45,890 nucleotides of DNA from an uncultured Clostridia bacterium (GCA_947642355.1 CANRSD010000012.1:1-45890), one strand, 5' to 3'. Counted from the first letter of the stretch, positions 20,187 to 30,580 are shown. Program-made: numbers and translations. The notes: generated by a model not told the origin, from the sequence alone.

Positions 20187-21295
20187 GTATATTTTTTTTA
20201 TTTCTTTTTACAAATACAAATTTAGCAACTGATGAAATTATAAAAAGTCAAGCAGAGAGTACAGGAATATCTACATTTCTAGAAAAATCAAGTGAATATT
20301 CAAAAATAAGCTTTCCTGAAATTAATTTAGTAGATATATTTAATCAGTCTGTAAAAGGAAAGATGAATATAGATGGGATATTTGGAATAATAGTAGAACT
20401 ACTTGGAAATGAAATGAAGTCAAGTGTTTCTAGTATGATTTCAGTATTAATAATTATAATTATACATAGTATTTTAAAGTCTATAATAGAAAATTTAGGG
20501 AATGAGTCAACATCTAAAATAGCATATTTTATACAATATTTAATTATAGTAACAATAGTTACAAACACTTTTGTGGACATGCTTGAAATAGTAAGAGTAG
20601 CTATAACAAATATAGTAAATTTTATGAATTTACTTGTTCCTATTTTAATAACATTAATGATGACAACTGGTTCTATAGTTTCTAGTAGTGTAACAGAAGT
20701 GATTTTAATTTTCATTATAAATATAATGGGAAATTTAATGAGTTATTTAATTATTCCACTTGTACTTGTTTCTACAGCGTTATCAATTGTTTCTAATTTT
20801 TCGGAGAAGGTTCATATAGATAGATTGTCAAAGTTTATTAAGTCAGCTGTAATGTGGATTTTGGGAATAGTACTTACAATTTTTGTTTGTACTTTATCAA
20901 TAGAAGGAACATTAAGTAGTTCAGTAGATGGTTTTACAGCTAAAACAGCAAAAGCAACAGTTTCTACATTCATACCAGTTGTTGGAAAAGTAATAGGAGA
21001 TACAGTAGACACAGTAATAGGATGTGCAAATATATTAAAAAATGCAGTAGGAGCAGTGGGATTAATTATACTTCTTTCAATAGTAGTTTTACCAATCATA
21101 AAAATAACTATAATGTGGGCTTTAATAAAATTGGTTGGAGCTCTTTGTGAAACTATTGCAGATAGTAAAATAGTTAAATTATTTGATGCATTAGCAGATA
21201 GTTATAAAGTTTTATTTGGAATACTTGTATCTGTTTCAGTTATGTTTATAGTTGGAATTACACTTGTACTTAGAATGACAAATGTTGCTGTATAA
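20183..21295 (+). CDS. spoIIIAE: Stage III sporulation protein SpoIIIAE, non-canonical start
   Basis: Large polytopic SpoIIIA membrane protein, about 370 residues. The frame is open and clearly coding upstream of the first ATG (20363): it shows a signal-like hydrophobic stretch (SIFFLFLFTNTNLA), a helical region, and NQSVKGKMNIDGIF. No ATG, GTG or TTG occurs in this frame between the spoIIIAD region and 20363. The likeliest start is the ATA at 20183, which overlaps the spoIIIAD stop (ATAA) and lies 8 bases after AGGA; ATT codons at 20174 and 20177 are alternatives. At least seven membrane helices follow, as expected. There is no in-frame CGG. If the protein starts at 20363 instead, the signal peptide is lost. 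Confidence 0.85.
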   Translation: MSIFFLFLFTNTNLATDEIIKSQAESTGISTFLEKSSEYSKISFPEINLVDIFNQSVKGKMNIDGIFGIIVELLGNEMKSSVSSMISVLIIIIIHSILKSIIENLGNESTSKIAYFIQYLIIVTIVTNTFVDMLEIVRVAITNIVNFMNLLVPILITLMMTTGSIVSSSVTEVILIFIINIMGNLMSYLIIPLVLVSTALSIVSNFSEKVHIDRLSKFIKSAVMWILGIVLTIFVCTLSIEGTLSSSVDGFTAKTAKATVSTFIPVVGKVIGDTVDTVIGCANILKNAVGAVGLIILLSIVVLPIIKITIMWALIKLVGALCETIADSKIVKLFDALADSYKVLFGILVSVSVMFIVGITLVLRMTNVAV

Positions 21296-21308
21296 GGAGG
21301 GAACTTTT

Positions 21309-21773
21309 ATGATAGATGCCTTAAAGATGTGGACCCAGAATATAATAATAGCAGTAGTTATATCAATTATAATAGAAATGATTTTGCCAGATGGGAATAA
21401 TAAAAAATATGTGAAAGTAGTAAGTGGTTTATATATTTTATATATGATAGTAAATCCTATATTGGGTTTAAATGAGGATATAAATTTAAATGAAATTACA
21501 GAATTAATAATTGATGAAAATGTAGTACAAACTGTTTCAAGTAGTGATATTAGTAAAACATATATAGTGAGTTTACAAGATGCATTAAAAGCACAAATTG
21601 AAAATTTAGGATATAAGGTGGATAATGTTTCAATAATTATAACATCAGATTATAGTGATATAGTTTCAATTAATATAAAAATGAGACCTATAGTAAATTA
21701 TGATGTAAATAAAGTAATAGAAGTAGTTCAAAAAAATTATGAAATAGAAAAAGATAAAATTAATATTTCATAA
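21309..21773 (+). CDS. spoIIIAF: Stage III sporulation protein SpoIIIAF
   Basis: A 154-residue protein with two N-terminal membrane helices (NIIIAVVISIIIEMILP; KVVSGLYILYMIVNPILGL) and a soluble C-terminal domain ending KNYEIEKDKINIS. The motif KYVKVVSGLYILYMIVNPI is typical of SpoIIIAF. ATG 21309 follows an AGGAGG ribosome binding site; an in-frame TTG at 21282 lies inside spoIIIAE and is less likely. It is intact, with no CGG. Confidence 0.92.
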   Translation: MIDALKMWTQNIIIAVVISIIIEMILPDGNNKKYVKVVSGLYILYMIVNPILGLNEDINLNEITELIIDENVVQTVSSSDISKTYIVSLQDALKAQIENLGYKVDNVSIIITSDYSDIVSINIKMRPIVNYDVNKVIEVVQKNYEIEKDKINIS

Positions 21774-21789
21774 AATTTAGGAGGTAAAT

Positions 21790-22373
21790 ATGTTTGAAAG
21801 AATTAAAAAAATGTTTTCAGAAAAAGATGAAAAAAAGAAAACTGAAAATTTAGTAGCTTTTTTAATAATTTTAGTAATAACTTTAATAATAATAAATAAA
21901 ATTTTATCAGGAAATAAAACTAAACTTCCAGTAAAAAATGAAACAAATATAGAAATGGTAACTGATGTAGAAAAGGAAGTGGTTGAAATTAGTTCACAAA
22001 GCGATTATGGATTAAAAGAAGAATTAGAAGAAACATTATCAAAAATATCTGGGGTTCGGAAAAGTACAAGTTTTACTTACATATGCAGAGACTTCAAGTA
22101 TTTCACCATTATATAATGAAAGTGTGAGTTCAAGTACATCTACTACTTCTGATGGTACAACAACTGAAACTAAAACTGAAAGTAAGGATATTTTTAAAGA
22201 TAGTTCACAAGAAGCAGTTACACAAAAAAAGATAATGCCTAAATTAGAAGGGGCAATAGTGATTGCAGAAGGTGCTCGGAGATGTTCAAGTGAAAGCAAA
22301 TATCATATCTGCAATGGGTGCAGTTACTGGCTTGCTATCACATAAAATTCAAGTTTTTGAAATGACAATATAG
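21790..22373 (+). CDS. spoIIIAG: Stage III sporulation protein SpoIIIAG, two CGG +1 sites
   Basis: Ring-forming component of the SpoIIIA channel. Skipping one C at 22057-22059 (GTT-C-GGA, giving ISGVGKVQVLLTYAETS) and 22277-22279 (GCT-C-GGA, giving VIAEGAGDVQVKANIISAMG) yields 193 residues. A single membrane helix (LVAFLIILVITLIIINKIL) near residue 25 is followed by the ring-building region with the family motifs LSKISGVGKV and EGAGDVQVK, and ends AVTGLLSHKIQVFEMTI. A Ser/Thr/Glu-rich insert separates the two halves. Both shift sites fall in the most conserved glycines of the ring-building fold. The gene follows an AGGAGG ribosome binding site. Confidence 0.94.
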
Positions 22374-22393
22374 AAATTAGAGAGGAGAAAACT

Positions 22394-23129
22394 ATGAAAC
22401 AAAAAATTAAAGATTTTTTTAAGAAAAAGGAAAATTCTGAGGAAAGACAACTTGTAAAAGTAGAGGAGAAAAGAAAAATTAATAAGGAAAAAATAAAAGA
22501 AGTAGCATTAGTACTCTCAGCAGTAGTATTAATTGGAGTTGGATATGTAAATTTTTCAGGAAGTAATCAATTAAAAGCAAATAATAATACTGTTCAAACA
22601 TATGCTAAATCTACAAATAATATTGGAGATGTTCAGCTTGTAAGTGGAGAAAGTGTTTTAGTAGAAAATGAAGAAAAGAATGAAATTGAAAGTGTAGTAC
22701 AAAATACTGAAATAGAAACTGAAAAATCAAATAATCAAGAAGTAGAAAGTACATCTACTAATGATACAAAAAGTTCTTCAACAAATTCATATTTTACAGA
22801 ACTTAAATTAAATAGAGATACTATTTATTCTCAGTCACTTGACACTTATCAAAAAATTATAGATAGTGCTTCAATTTCTAATGAACAAAAATCAATAGCA
22901 GTTCAAGAAATAGAGAAAATAAACAATATGCAAAATTCAATATTAGTGGCAGAAGAGTTAATTAGGCTTAAAGGGTTTGAAAATGTAGTTATATATGTAA
23001 ATCGGAGATTCTGTAAGTGTAGTAGTAAGGATAGCTGCATTATCTTTAGAACAAGTAGCGCAAATTCAAAATATAGTTTCAAGGGAATTAAATGTATCAG
23101 CAGATAAAATTAGTATTTCTAATAAATAG
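22394..23129 (+). CDS. spoIIIAH: Stage III sporulation protein SpoIIIAH, one CGG +1 site
   Basis: The channel protein that meets forespore SpoIIQ between the two membranes. A positively charged N-terminus and one membrane helix (EVALVLSAVVLIGVGYVNF) are followed by an Asn/Ser/Glu-rich linker and the conserved C-terminal domain (SYFTELKLNRDTIYSQ, GFENVVIYVNGDSVSVVVRI, NIVSRELNVSADKISISNK). One C is skipped at 23003-23005 (AAT-C-GGA). The result is 244 residues. The last gene of the spoIIIA series ends at 23129; no terminator is visible before the next reading frame. Confidence 0.93.
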
Positions 23130-23139
23130 TTCGTCATAA

Positions 23140-24832
23140 GCAAATAAAATCACGATAATCATACTGCTTATTTTAGCTCGGAGTGTCTCTAAATTCAATA
23201 GTAGGACAAGATGGAATAATAGAAAAAGCAGAGAAAGCAGCAGATGAAACAGAAAGAGCAGGAATAAAAGAAGAGATAGAATTAAAAATTGCAAACCTTC
23301 AAATGGAACAAGATAAAGTAGGAAAAGAATTAAGTAAAGAAGATATAGAAAATACATTAAATGAATTAGAGGGAATAGATGTAGATACAATAGGAAATAC
23401 AATAGATGGAGAATATAAAAATCATAGTTTTGAAATAGATGAAGAAAATAATGTAATAGTAGGAAAAAAGATAGAAGGGGAAAAGCCAACAGGAGTAGTT
23501 ATATTAAGAACAACAGAAGAAATAGCATTAGAAGTAAAATTGCAAGTAGTAGCAGAAGCAAAAGGAAATAGTACAATAGAGACTATAGAAGCAATAGATA
23601 AAGAAAAAGTAATTCCAATAGATGATGAAACAAATGGACAAACATCACAAATGTTCAAAGTAGAAGATAATGGAAAGTTTACATTTAGAATAAAAGCAAG
23701 TAATCGGAAGAAGTACTAAAGTTACAAGTGATGAAGTAATAAATGCAGCACCATTAAGAGAGGATATATTAAATGGAATAGCAATGGTAGATGATGGTGG
23801 AAGAAAGATTATAAGAGTAACAGGAACAACAGCAAGTAGTATAACAGAGGAAACAAAATATGAAGAAGAAATATATAATTTTAATGTAGTAAGAGTAGAT
23901 GGAGATTTAGAATTAAGTACAGAACTAGGAGCCAATAGGAAAGTAAAAATAAATGAAGTAGAAACGGACATAAGTACTATAACAGATTTAGAGGTATCAA
24001 GTGATGGAAAAACATATTCAGTAGGAAATCAAAATGATGTAGCAACAGGAACTGAAGAAAGTCAAATGGCCAAAAATACAGTAGTATTAAAAGTAGAAGG
24101 AAATTTAACTATTGGAGAAGGGACAGTATTAACATCAGTATCATCTAATGCTGGATTTCGGGGGGCCAAAAGGAATGATAGTGTATGTCAAAGGAGTATT
24201 TACAAATAATGGAATAATAGATATGACAGAAAAAGGAGCATATGCTAATCGGACAAAATGTATATTTAAAAAAGAGAATAGAGGAAAATTATTTATTTGT
24301 AGATAAGACAGGTGGAACTGGCGGAGGAGATTCTTATAATCATAATTATACTGCTGATTATAAGAAAATTCATGGAAAACCACGGAAATAAAGCAGAAAA
24401 CTTAAGTTGTGGAGGAGGAGGAAGTGGTGGATTTTATGCAGCAAGTTATACTCAAGAAATTAATTCTGCATATCCAGGTAATAGTTATAGTGCTGGCAAA
24501 GGTACTGCAAGTATATATTATAATAATGTTCCAAGAAATAATGGATCTAAGACAACAGGAGGACTTTTAATTTGCTATGGAGAATCAATTATTGGTAATG
24601 GAAAATTTAAATCTACTGGTACAAATGCTAGAGTAGAAACTCCTGGTAAAACTGATTGGGCAGGTTCAGGTGGTTCTGGTGGAGGATGTATAGCTATAAT
24701 TTTTAAAAGAGAATGTCAAGTTGAGAGTCGGCAATATTTTATTGACTGGTGGTCAAGGTGGGATAGGAGAAAAAGATGCTAATGGTGGCAAACGGTGGAG
24801 ATGGTAGTTATGTAATTGAAAAAGTATTATAA
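23140..24832 (+). CDS. Glycine-rich surface protein with pilin-like N-terminus, seven CGG +1 sites, start missing
   Basis: About 560 residues when one C is skipped at 23179, 23705, 24159, 24250, 24383, 24729 and 24793. The N-terminal hydrophobic stretch ITIIILLILAGVSLNSIVGQ resembles the prepilin-like ends of many clostridial surface proteins, but no start codon or ribosome binding site precedes it: a TAA stands at 23137, only 11 bases after spoIIIAH. Translation from GTG 23183 is possible but loses the hydrophobic stretch. The middle is acidic and helical (IEKAEKAADETERAG), followed by a beta-rich domain and a Gly-rich tail (GGTGGGDS, GGGGSGGF). The paralogue at 1-774 has an ordinary GGC (60-62) where this gene has C-GGA (24250-24253). 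Function unknown; probably surface-exposed. Confidence 0.8.
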
Positions 24833-24898
24833 TAATATTAACATAATTTAAAGCAATACATATAATTATATTAATAAATTTTAGGAGAATATAATTAT

Positions 24899-25771
24899 AT
24901 GAAAATTGGATTATGCTTAGCCCGGTCGGTGGAATTAAAGGGGCTGCACATATTGGTGCAATAAAAGCTTTAGAAGAAGAAAATATAAAATTTGATGCTA
25001 TTTCTGGAACTTCTTCAGGTAGTATTGTAGGTACATTATTTGCTTGTGGCTATTCAGCAAGTGATATGTATGAAATTTTTAAAAAATATAGTAGTAATAT
25101 AAAATATATAGATTTAAAAAATATATTTAAAATGATATTTGGACTTATATTTAAAAGAAAATTAATTGTAAATGGATTAAATAGTGGAAAAGTAATAGAA
25201 AAAATTGCTGATGAAACTTGTTCTAAAAAAGGTATATACAATATAAATCAGGTTTTAAAAGAATTATTAATTCCAGCAGTAGATGCTGAGACACGGAAAA
25301 GTGTATATATTTAATTCATGTAAAATTAATTCAGAAAATAGAGAAGAAAAGTATGTATCTAGTATGCCAATAGGAATAGCAGTAAGAGCAAGTTGTAGTT
25401 ATCCTTTTGTTTTTTCTCCATGTGAGTATTCTGGAAAAGAATTTTTAGATGGTGGAATAAAGGAAAACTTGCCATGGAAAGAATTAAAGCGTATTGGTTG
25501 TGATAAAATTCTAAGTATAAATTTTTATAATTCTCATAAGAAAAAGTGCTGTGATAATGTAATAGAAATAGCAGAAAGATCTTTTGAACTTATGTGTGAT
25601 GAATTAAATAAATATGAATTAGAAAATATAGAATTTTTACATACAATAAAGTTAAACAATGTTTCATTACTTGAAATGGAGAAAATGGATGAAGTTTATG
25701 AAGAAGGATATAAGCAAACAAAAAAGAGAATGAAGCAGATAAAGGAGTATTTAGTAACTTTCAATAAATAA
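24899..25771 (+). CDS. Patatin-like phospholipase, three CGG +1 sites (two adjacent)
   Basis: Ser/Asp dyad lipid acyl hydrolase. With one C skipped at 24923, 24927 and 25294 it is 289 residues long. It begins MKIGLCLAGGGIKGAAHIGA, the oxyanion-hole motif; the DNA there is GCC-C-GGT-C-GGT-GGA, two shift sites in a row. The nucleophile lies in SGTSSGSIVGTLFACGYS and the catalytic Asp in FLDGGIKENLPW. The third site (ACA-C-GGA) gives DAETGKVYIFNSCKINSE. The start ATG follows TTAGGAGAA. The last 21 bases overlap the end of the convergent C39-like gene. No signal peptide is seen, so it acts inside the cell or is delivered by an unknown route. Confidence 0.93.
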
Positions 25772-26446
25772 TGCTTTGGCAATGTATGGTGTAATTTCAT
25801 TTATATCATACCAGCCAGAGCTTTTTGCTGTGTTTTCTAGTCCATTTGGATTAGAAACATATACTTTATCTTTATCATCAACAGCTAATAATACCATATA
25901 ATGAGAACTTGTTGTCCAACGATTTTTTTTAGGATTAGTCCATACACAAATTAAAATTGGTCTGTTAGATTTTAAATGTTCTTTAATATAATCATTAGAT
26001 AAATGTTTTGAATCATAGAAAAAATCAGAATTTTCAATACCAAAGTTTTTATATAGCTCAGATGAAATTTTATCACTTTTTAAAACAGGTTGATATTTTT
26101 TTCTTAAATCTTCAGGAGTATAATTTTTATTATATCCACTTAAAATAATAGAAATTGAAGTTATCCCACAACCACTATTTTCCATTGTGTCATCCCAATA
26201 AGTTTTTTGACTCCAAGAAGAATTTCCATTTTGTTTGTATTCATTATAAGTTTTAGTATTTTCTCCATTTGTAGTAAAAGTTGTAAAATATCCATCTTTG
26301 TTTTCTATTTTTTGTTGTCCAATTCCAGAATAATTCTTATTTATATCTTGTTTAATGATTTTATAGTTAGATTTAATGTTTGAATATAAATATATAAATA
26401 ATGCAATAACTATTAATAATATTGTTAATTTTTTTATTTTTTTCAT
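25751..26446 (-). CDS. Membrane-anchored C39-like cysteine peptidase family protein
   Basis: About 231 residues with an N-terminal signal anchor (KLTILLIVIALFIYLYSNI) and an extracellular papain-like fold of the C39-like group. The candidate catalytic Cys lies in MENSGCGITSISIIL, the His in SSHYMVLLAVDD, and an Asn/Asp partner in VYVSNPNG. A YWDDTMENSGCG stretch is typical of this family. I use ATG 26446, which follows the GGAGGAAA ribosome binding site; the in-frame ATG at 26461 contains the ribosome binding site itself. The gene ends inside the 3' end of the patatin gene, and no terminator is visible between these convergent genes. Confidence 0.88.
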   Translation of the reverse strand: MKKIKKLTILLIVIALFIYLYSNIKSNYKIIKQDINKNYSGIGQQKIENKDGYFTTFTTNGENTKTYNEYKQNGNSSWSQKTYWDDTMENSGCGITSISIILSGYNKNYTPEDLRKKYQPVLKSDKISSELYKNFGIENSDFFYDSKHLSNDYIKEHLKSNRPILICVWTNPKKNRWTTSSHYMVLLAVDDKDKVYVSNPNGLENTAKSSGWYDINEITPYIAKALFIESY

Positions 26447-26625
26447 ATATATTTCCTCCATTTGAATTAATTATACAAAAATAAAAAGGAAAATTTTTTA
26501 AGAAATTATTAACATAATATTAATTTTTTCTTAAATTAAAATATACTTGAAAATTTTTACTTAATAATCTAAAAAATAAAATCCATAATAGTAATATAAA
26601 AACAAAAAAGGAGGAATTTTAAAAA

Positions 26626-27684
26626 ATGAAAAAAGCAATTAGTATTATATTAATAGCATTAATGTCTATTTTTGTATTTGCTGGAGTAGCATATGCAGAT
26701 TCTTTAGATACTATTGATATTAAAATAGATAAGCAAAAAGTAAACCCTGGAGAAGAAGTGAAATTAACTATTGAATTTGGACAAAACTTGGGAGCTTATA
26801 CATTTGACATTTCTTATGATAATAATATTTTTGAATATATATCAGCAGATGGAGGAACAGCAAATGATACATCAGATAAAGTAAAAGTAACTTATTATGA
26901 TCAAACAGGTGGAACAAATCCAAGAACTAATATGTCAATAACATTTAAAGCAAAAGAAAATATTACAACATCAAATCCAACAGAACTTACAGTTACAGGA
27001 GAAGGGTTAGCAAATGCAGATGCATCAGTTAGTTTTGATGATATAACAACACCTATTGTTAAAAATTTGACAGTAGAACCAAACTATGTAGAGTATACTT
27101 TTAGATTAGAAAGTGCTGGAGATCTTATTAAAGAAATAGAAAATGAAATGATACTTTCATATTCATCTCCTATGGGACATTATTATGAACATGCAAGATT
27201 AGTAGCTGAAAGTACTACTCCACAAGGAGCAAAAGTACAATTAGTTGGAACAGATAGTGCTGGTTTAGAACATGATATAATTCAAAGTGGTTGGGGAGAT
27301 GCACAAGGTTATAAAATAGGTGGAAAAGATGTAGAACAGGTTTTACAAACAAGAGCAACATTTAGTCAAGCAGGTAATTATACTATAACTTTAAAACTAA
27401 TAGATAGAGATAATTTAGATGCTATAATAGCACAAAAATCATTTGATTTTACAGTAGCTGAAACTTCTACAGTAACACCACCAGCAACAACACCAGATAG
27501 TGATACTCAAACACCTAATACTCCAGAAGTTCCAGAAGAAAGTACTACTACTGAGAAAACAGAAACATCAGAAACACAAATGCCTACAAAATTGCCAAAA
27601 ACAGGAAACAATATTTTTGTTCCAGTAGTAGCAATTATAATAGTTTTAGGTAGTGTATATGTGTTCTATAATAAAGAAAATTAG
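26626..27684 (+). CDS. LPxTG-anchored cohesin-domain surface protein
   Basis: A 352-residue secreted protein. A signal peptide (residues 1-25, ISIILIALMSIFVFAGVAYA) is followed by a cohesin-like beta-sandwich (IDIKIDKQKVNPGEEV, GAYTFDISYDNNIFEY, SITFKAKENIT) over residues about 28-150, a second beta-rich domain, a Thr/Pro/Glu-rich wall-spanning linker, and the sorting signal LPKTG with a hydrophobic segment and a short KEN tail. The sortase gene next door would cut at LPKTG. The cohesin could bind the dockerin of the glucosaminidase encoded two genes downstream. It has an AAGGAGGAA ribosome binding site; the AT-rich 180 bases upstream should hold its promoter but show no clear boxes. Confidence 0.9.
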   Translation: MKKAISIILIALMSIFVFAGVAYADSLDTIDIKIDKQKVNPGEEVKLTIEFGQNLGAYTFDISYDNNIFEYISADGGTANDTSDKVKVTYYDQTGGTNPRTNMSITFKAKENITTSNPTELTVTGEGLANADASVSFDDITTPIVKNLTVEPNYVEYTFRLESAGDLIKEIENEMILSYSSPMGHYYEHARLVAESTTPQGAKVQLVGTDSAGLEHDIIQSGWGDAQGYKIGGKDVEQVLQTRATFSQAGNYTITLKLIDRDNLDAIIAQKSFDFTVAETSTVTPPATTPDSDTQTPNTPEVPEESTTTEKTETSETQMPTKLPKTGNNIFVPVVAIIIVLGSVYVFYNKEN

Positions 27685-27745
27685 AAATTTTATGATATTT
27701 ATATTATTGAAAAATAATATAAATATCTACATAGGAGACTTAAAG

Positions 27746-28342
27746 ATGAAAAAGACTATTATTAATAGTATTATTGTAGGTATTATTATAGGTTTAATTA
27801 TTTGGTTATGTATGGATGAAAAAGAAGAAATAAAAATAGAAAGTAAAGAAATATCTAAAAAGAATGAAATTATACCAGAAGTAGTTATAGAAGAGAAGCC
27901 AAAAAAAGAATATCCAAAGGAAGAAATTATAACTGAATATAAAGGTTATACAGTAGCTGCAAAATTAGAAATTCCTAAAATTGAATTAGAAACTTATGTG
28001 TTACAAAAGTATTCAGAAAAAGCATTAAAAGTTTCAGTTACGAAATTTTGGGGGGCAGAACCAAATGAAATAGGAAATTTTTGTATTGCAGGTCATAACT
28101 TTGTAAATAAGAATATGTTTAGAAATTTAAAGAATTTAGAAATAGGAGATGGAATTTTTATATTAGATAATAAAATTGGAAAAGTAGAATATGAGGTTTA
28201 TGATGTATATAAAGTAGTTCCAGAAGATGTATCTTGTTTATCACAAGATACAAGTAATAGAGAAATAACACTTATTACTTGTACAAGTAACTCTAGCAAA
28301 AGAATTATAGTAAAGGCAAAGGAGAAAAATGAAAATATTTAG
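27746..28342 (+). CDS. Sortase family transpeptidase
   Basis: Joins LPxTG-type proteins to the cell wall. 198 residues: an N-terminal membrane anchor (IINSIIVGIIIGLIIWLCM), a charged linker, then the sortase barrel with the catalytic His in FCIAGHNFVN, the Cys in ITLITCTSN, and the Arg in SSKRIIVKA. The short, single-anchor form fits class D/E-like sortases of Clostridia; the class is not certain. I use ATG 27746, which has GGAGA upstream; an earlier ATG at 27653 lies inside the preceding gene. Its end overlaps the start of the glucosaminidase gene by 14 bases, so the two are coupled. Confidence 0.92.
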   Translation: MKKTIINSIIVGIIIGLIIWLCMDEKEEIKIESKEISKKNEIIPEVVIEEKPKKEYPKEEIITEYKGYTVAAKLEIPKIELETYVLQKYSEKALKVSVTKFWGAEPNEIGNFCIAGHNFVNKNMFRNLKNLEIGDGIFILDNKIGKVEYEVYDVYKVVPEDVSCLSQDTSNREITLITCTSNSSKRIIVKAKEKNENI

Positions 28343-30566
28343 AGGTAAATTGAAATATATTATTTTACTAATAGTAGTTTGTATTTTTATATATTCTTAC
28401 ACCAATGCTTTAGATAAATCAAATGAGATAGAAAACTTTCCAAGTACGTATATTCCATATATAAGAGAGCTTAAGAAAAAACATCCAAATTGGACATTTA
28501 CACCATTATATACTAATGTAGATTGGAATTATGCAGTAGATATGGAAAATGTATTTGGAAAAAATCTAGTACCTAAAAACTATTCAGATGCTTGGAAAAA
28601 TACAAAACCAGGTGAATATAATGTGGAAGTAGATAAAGGTTGGGTAGATAGTTCAAGAAGAGCAGTGGAATATTGCATGGATCCTAGAAATTTTTTAAAT
28701 GAAGTACGTATATTTCAATTTGAAACTCTTTCTTATAATCCAAATACAAATAGTCTAGAAGGAATTGAGAAAATTTTGTATGGAACAGAGTTTTATAATG
28801 CAAAAGTTTCATATTTAGATAGTAGTGGAAATAATATTTTTATGAATGAAAAATATTCAGATTTAATTTTAAAAGCTGGAACAGTATCTCGGTGTTAGTC
28901 CATATCATTTAGCTTCTCGTATTAAACAAGAGGTCGGACCATTTTTAACACATAGTTCAATTAGTGGAATGGTAGATGGATTTAAAGGATTATATAATTT
29001 TTATAATATAGGTGCAACAAGTTCAGCAGAAAATTTGGGTGCAATAAAGAATGGGCTACAATATGCTAAAGATCGGAAGGGGTGCAAATGATGAAACAAA
29101 AAGAAAATATCTTATACCTTGGAATAGTAAAGAAAAAGCGATTACAGGAGGAGCGATATTTATAGGTTCTAGTTATATTAATGCAGGGCAAAATACGATC
29201 TATTTACAGAAATTTGATGTAAAGGGATTTTGGCATCAATATATGACAAATGTACTTGCTCCATATAGTGAGTCTAAGTCAATTTATAATGGATATAGTA
29301 AAAGTGGATTAATAGATTCTGCAATGTCATTTATTATTCCAGTTTATGAAAATATGCCAGAAGATATATCACAAAGTCCAAATATAAAATCGAATGATTT
29401 TTTAAAAGATAATACTAAAGTTTATTGTAATAGTTTAAATGTTAATGTTAGAACTGGTCCAGATACTTCCTATGAAATTATTACAAGTGTTTCAACTCCA
29501 GAAAGAATGACAAGAATTGGAAGAGGAAATCAACTAGGTGAAAGGTGGGATAAGGTGAAATTAGAAAATGGAATAGTACGGATATATTTATCAGAAGTAT
29601 GTTACAGAAGTTCCAGTAGCTCAAATTGAAAAGATAAATATATCATTAGATAGTACAGTTATTCAAAAAGGAGAAAATAAACAATTACAAATAAAAATAG
29701 AACCACAAGAAGCTAGTAATCATAAGCTTATATATAGTTCAAATAATCCAAAAGTAGCTAGAGTAGATGATAAAGGAAATATTTATGGAGTGAGTTCTGG
29801 TTTAGCAACTATTACGGTAAAAGCAGATGAAAATAATGTACAAAGTGAAATTAATATAAGTGTGTATAGTAAAGTAACAGGAATTGAACTTGATCAAAAA
29901 GAAATTTATATTGAAGTAGGAGAAGAATTTAAAATTAATGGAATTATTAATCCAGAAGATGCAGATGAGAAAGGAATTTATTATAGTAGTGTAGATAATA
30001 ATATAGTTACAATTGATGAAAATGGATTTATTGTAGCACAAGCAGAAGGAGATACTAGTATAATAGCAACTTCTAAAGAAAATTCTGAAATAAAAGCAGA
30101 ATGCAAAGTAAATGTAGTAAGAAAAATTGCAGAAGATGAGGTTATTTTTGATAGTTCTTTAAATGTTGACAATTTGTATATTAGTGGATTAGATTATAAT
30201 GCAAATACTGTTTTAGATATTAAGCAAAAAATTACTACAAATTTAGAAATTCAAATTATAAATAATAAAAATCAGATTTTAGATAGTACAGATTTAGTTG
30301 GAACAGGAAGCAAAATATTAATTAAAGAGAATGAAAAAATATTAAAAGAATATACAATAATTTTGTATGGTGATAGTAATGGAGATGGAAAAATTAATAG
30401 TGTTGATTTATTAGTTTTACAAAGGCATATTCTAGAAATAGAGCCATTAGAGGCAATATATAGAAAAGCAAGTAATATAAATAAAAATGGAAAAAAACCG
30501 ACATCTGTTGATTTATTACTAATCCAAAGACACATTTTAGGACTTAAACTTATACAACAATTTTAA
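28329..30566 (+). CDS. Secreted N-acetylglucosaminidase with SH3, Ig-like and dockerin domains, three CGG +1 sites
   Basis: Peptidoglycan hydrolase. Skipping one C at 28890-28892 (TCT-C-GGT), 29074-29076 (GAT-C-GGA) and 29579-29581 (GTA-C-GGA) joins four pieces into one protein of 744 residues. Order: signal anchor (YIILLIVVCIFIYSY), LytD-like glucosaminidase domain (GVSPYHLASRIKQEVGP with the likely catalytic Glu; NFYNIGA; GGAIFIGSSYI), SH3 domain (LNVNVRTGPDTSYEI, NGIVGYIYQKYV), two BIG2 Ig-like repeats (SSNNPKVARVDDKGNIYGV; SSVDNNIVTIDENGFIVA), a beta-rich linker, and a C-terminal type I dockerin (DSNGDGKINSVDLLVLQRHI, then a degenerate NINKNGKKPTSVDLLLIQRH). The Ca-binding residues look intact only in the first dockerin repeat. 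The gene sits between two cohesin-protein genes, its likely partners. Confidence 0.93.
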
Positions 30567-30580
30567 GAGTAGGAGGATTT

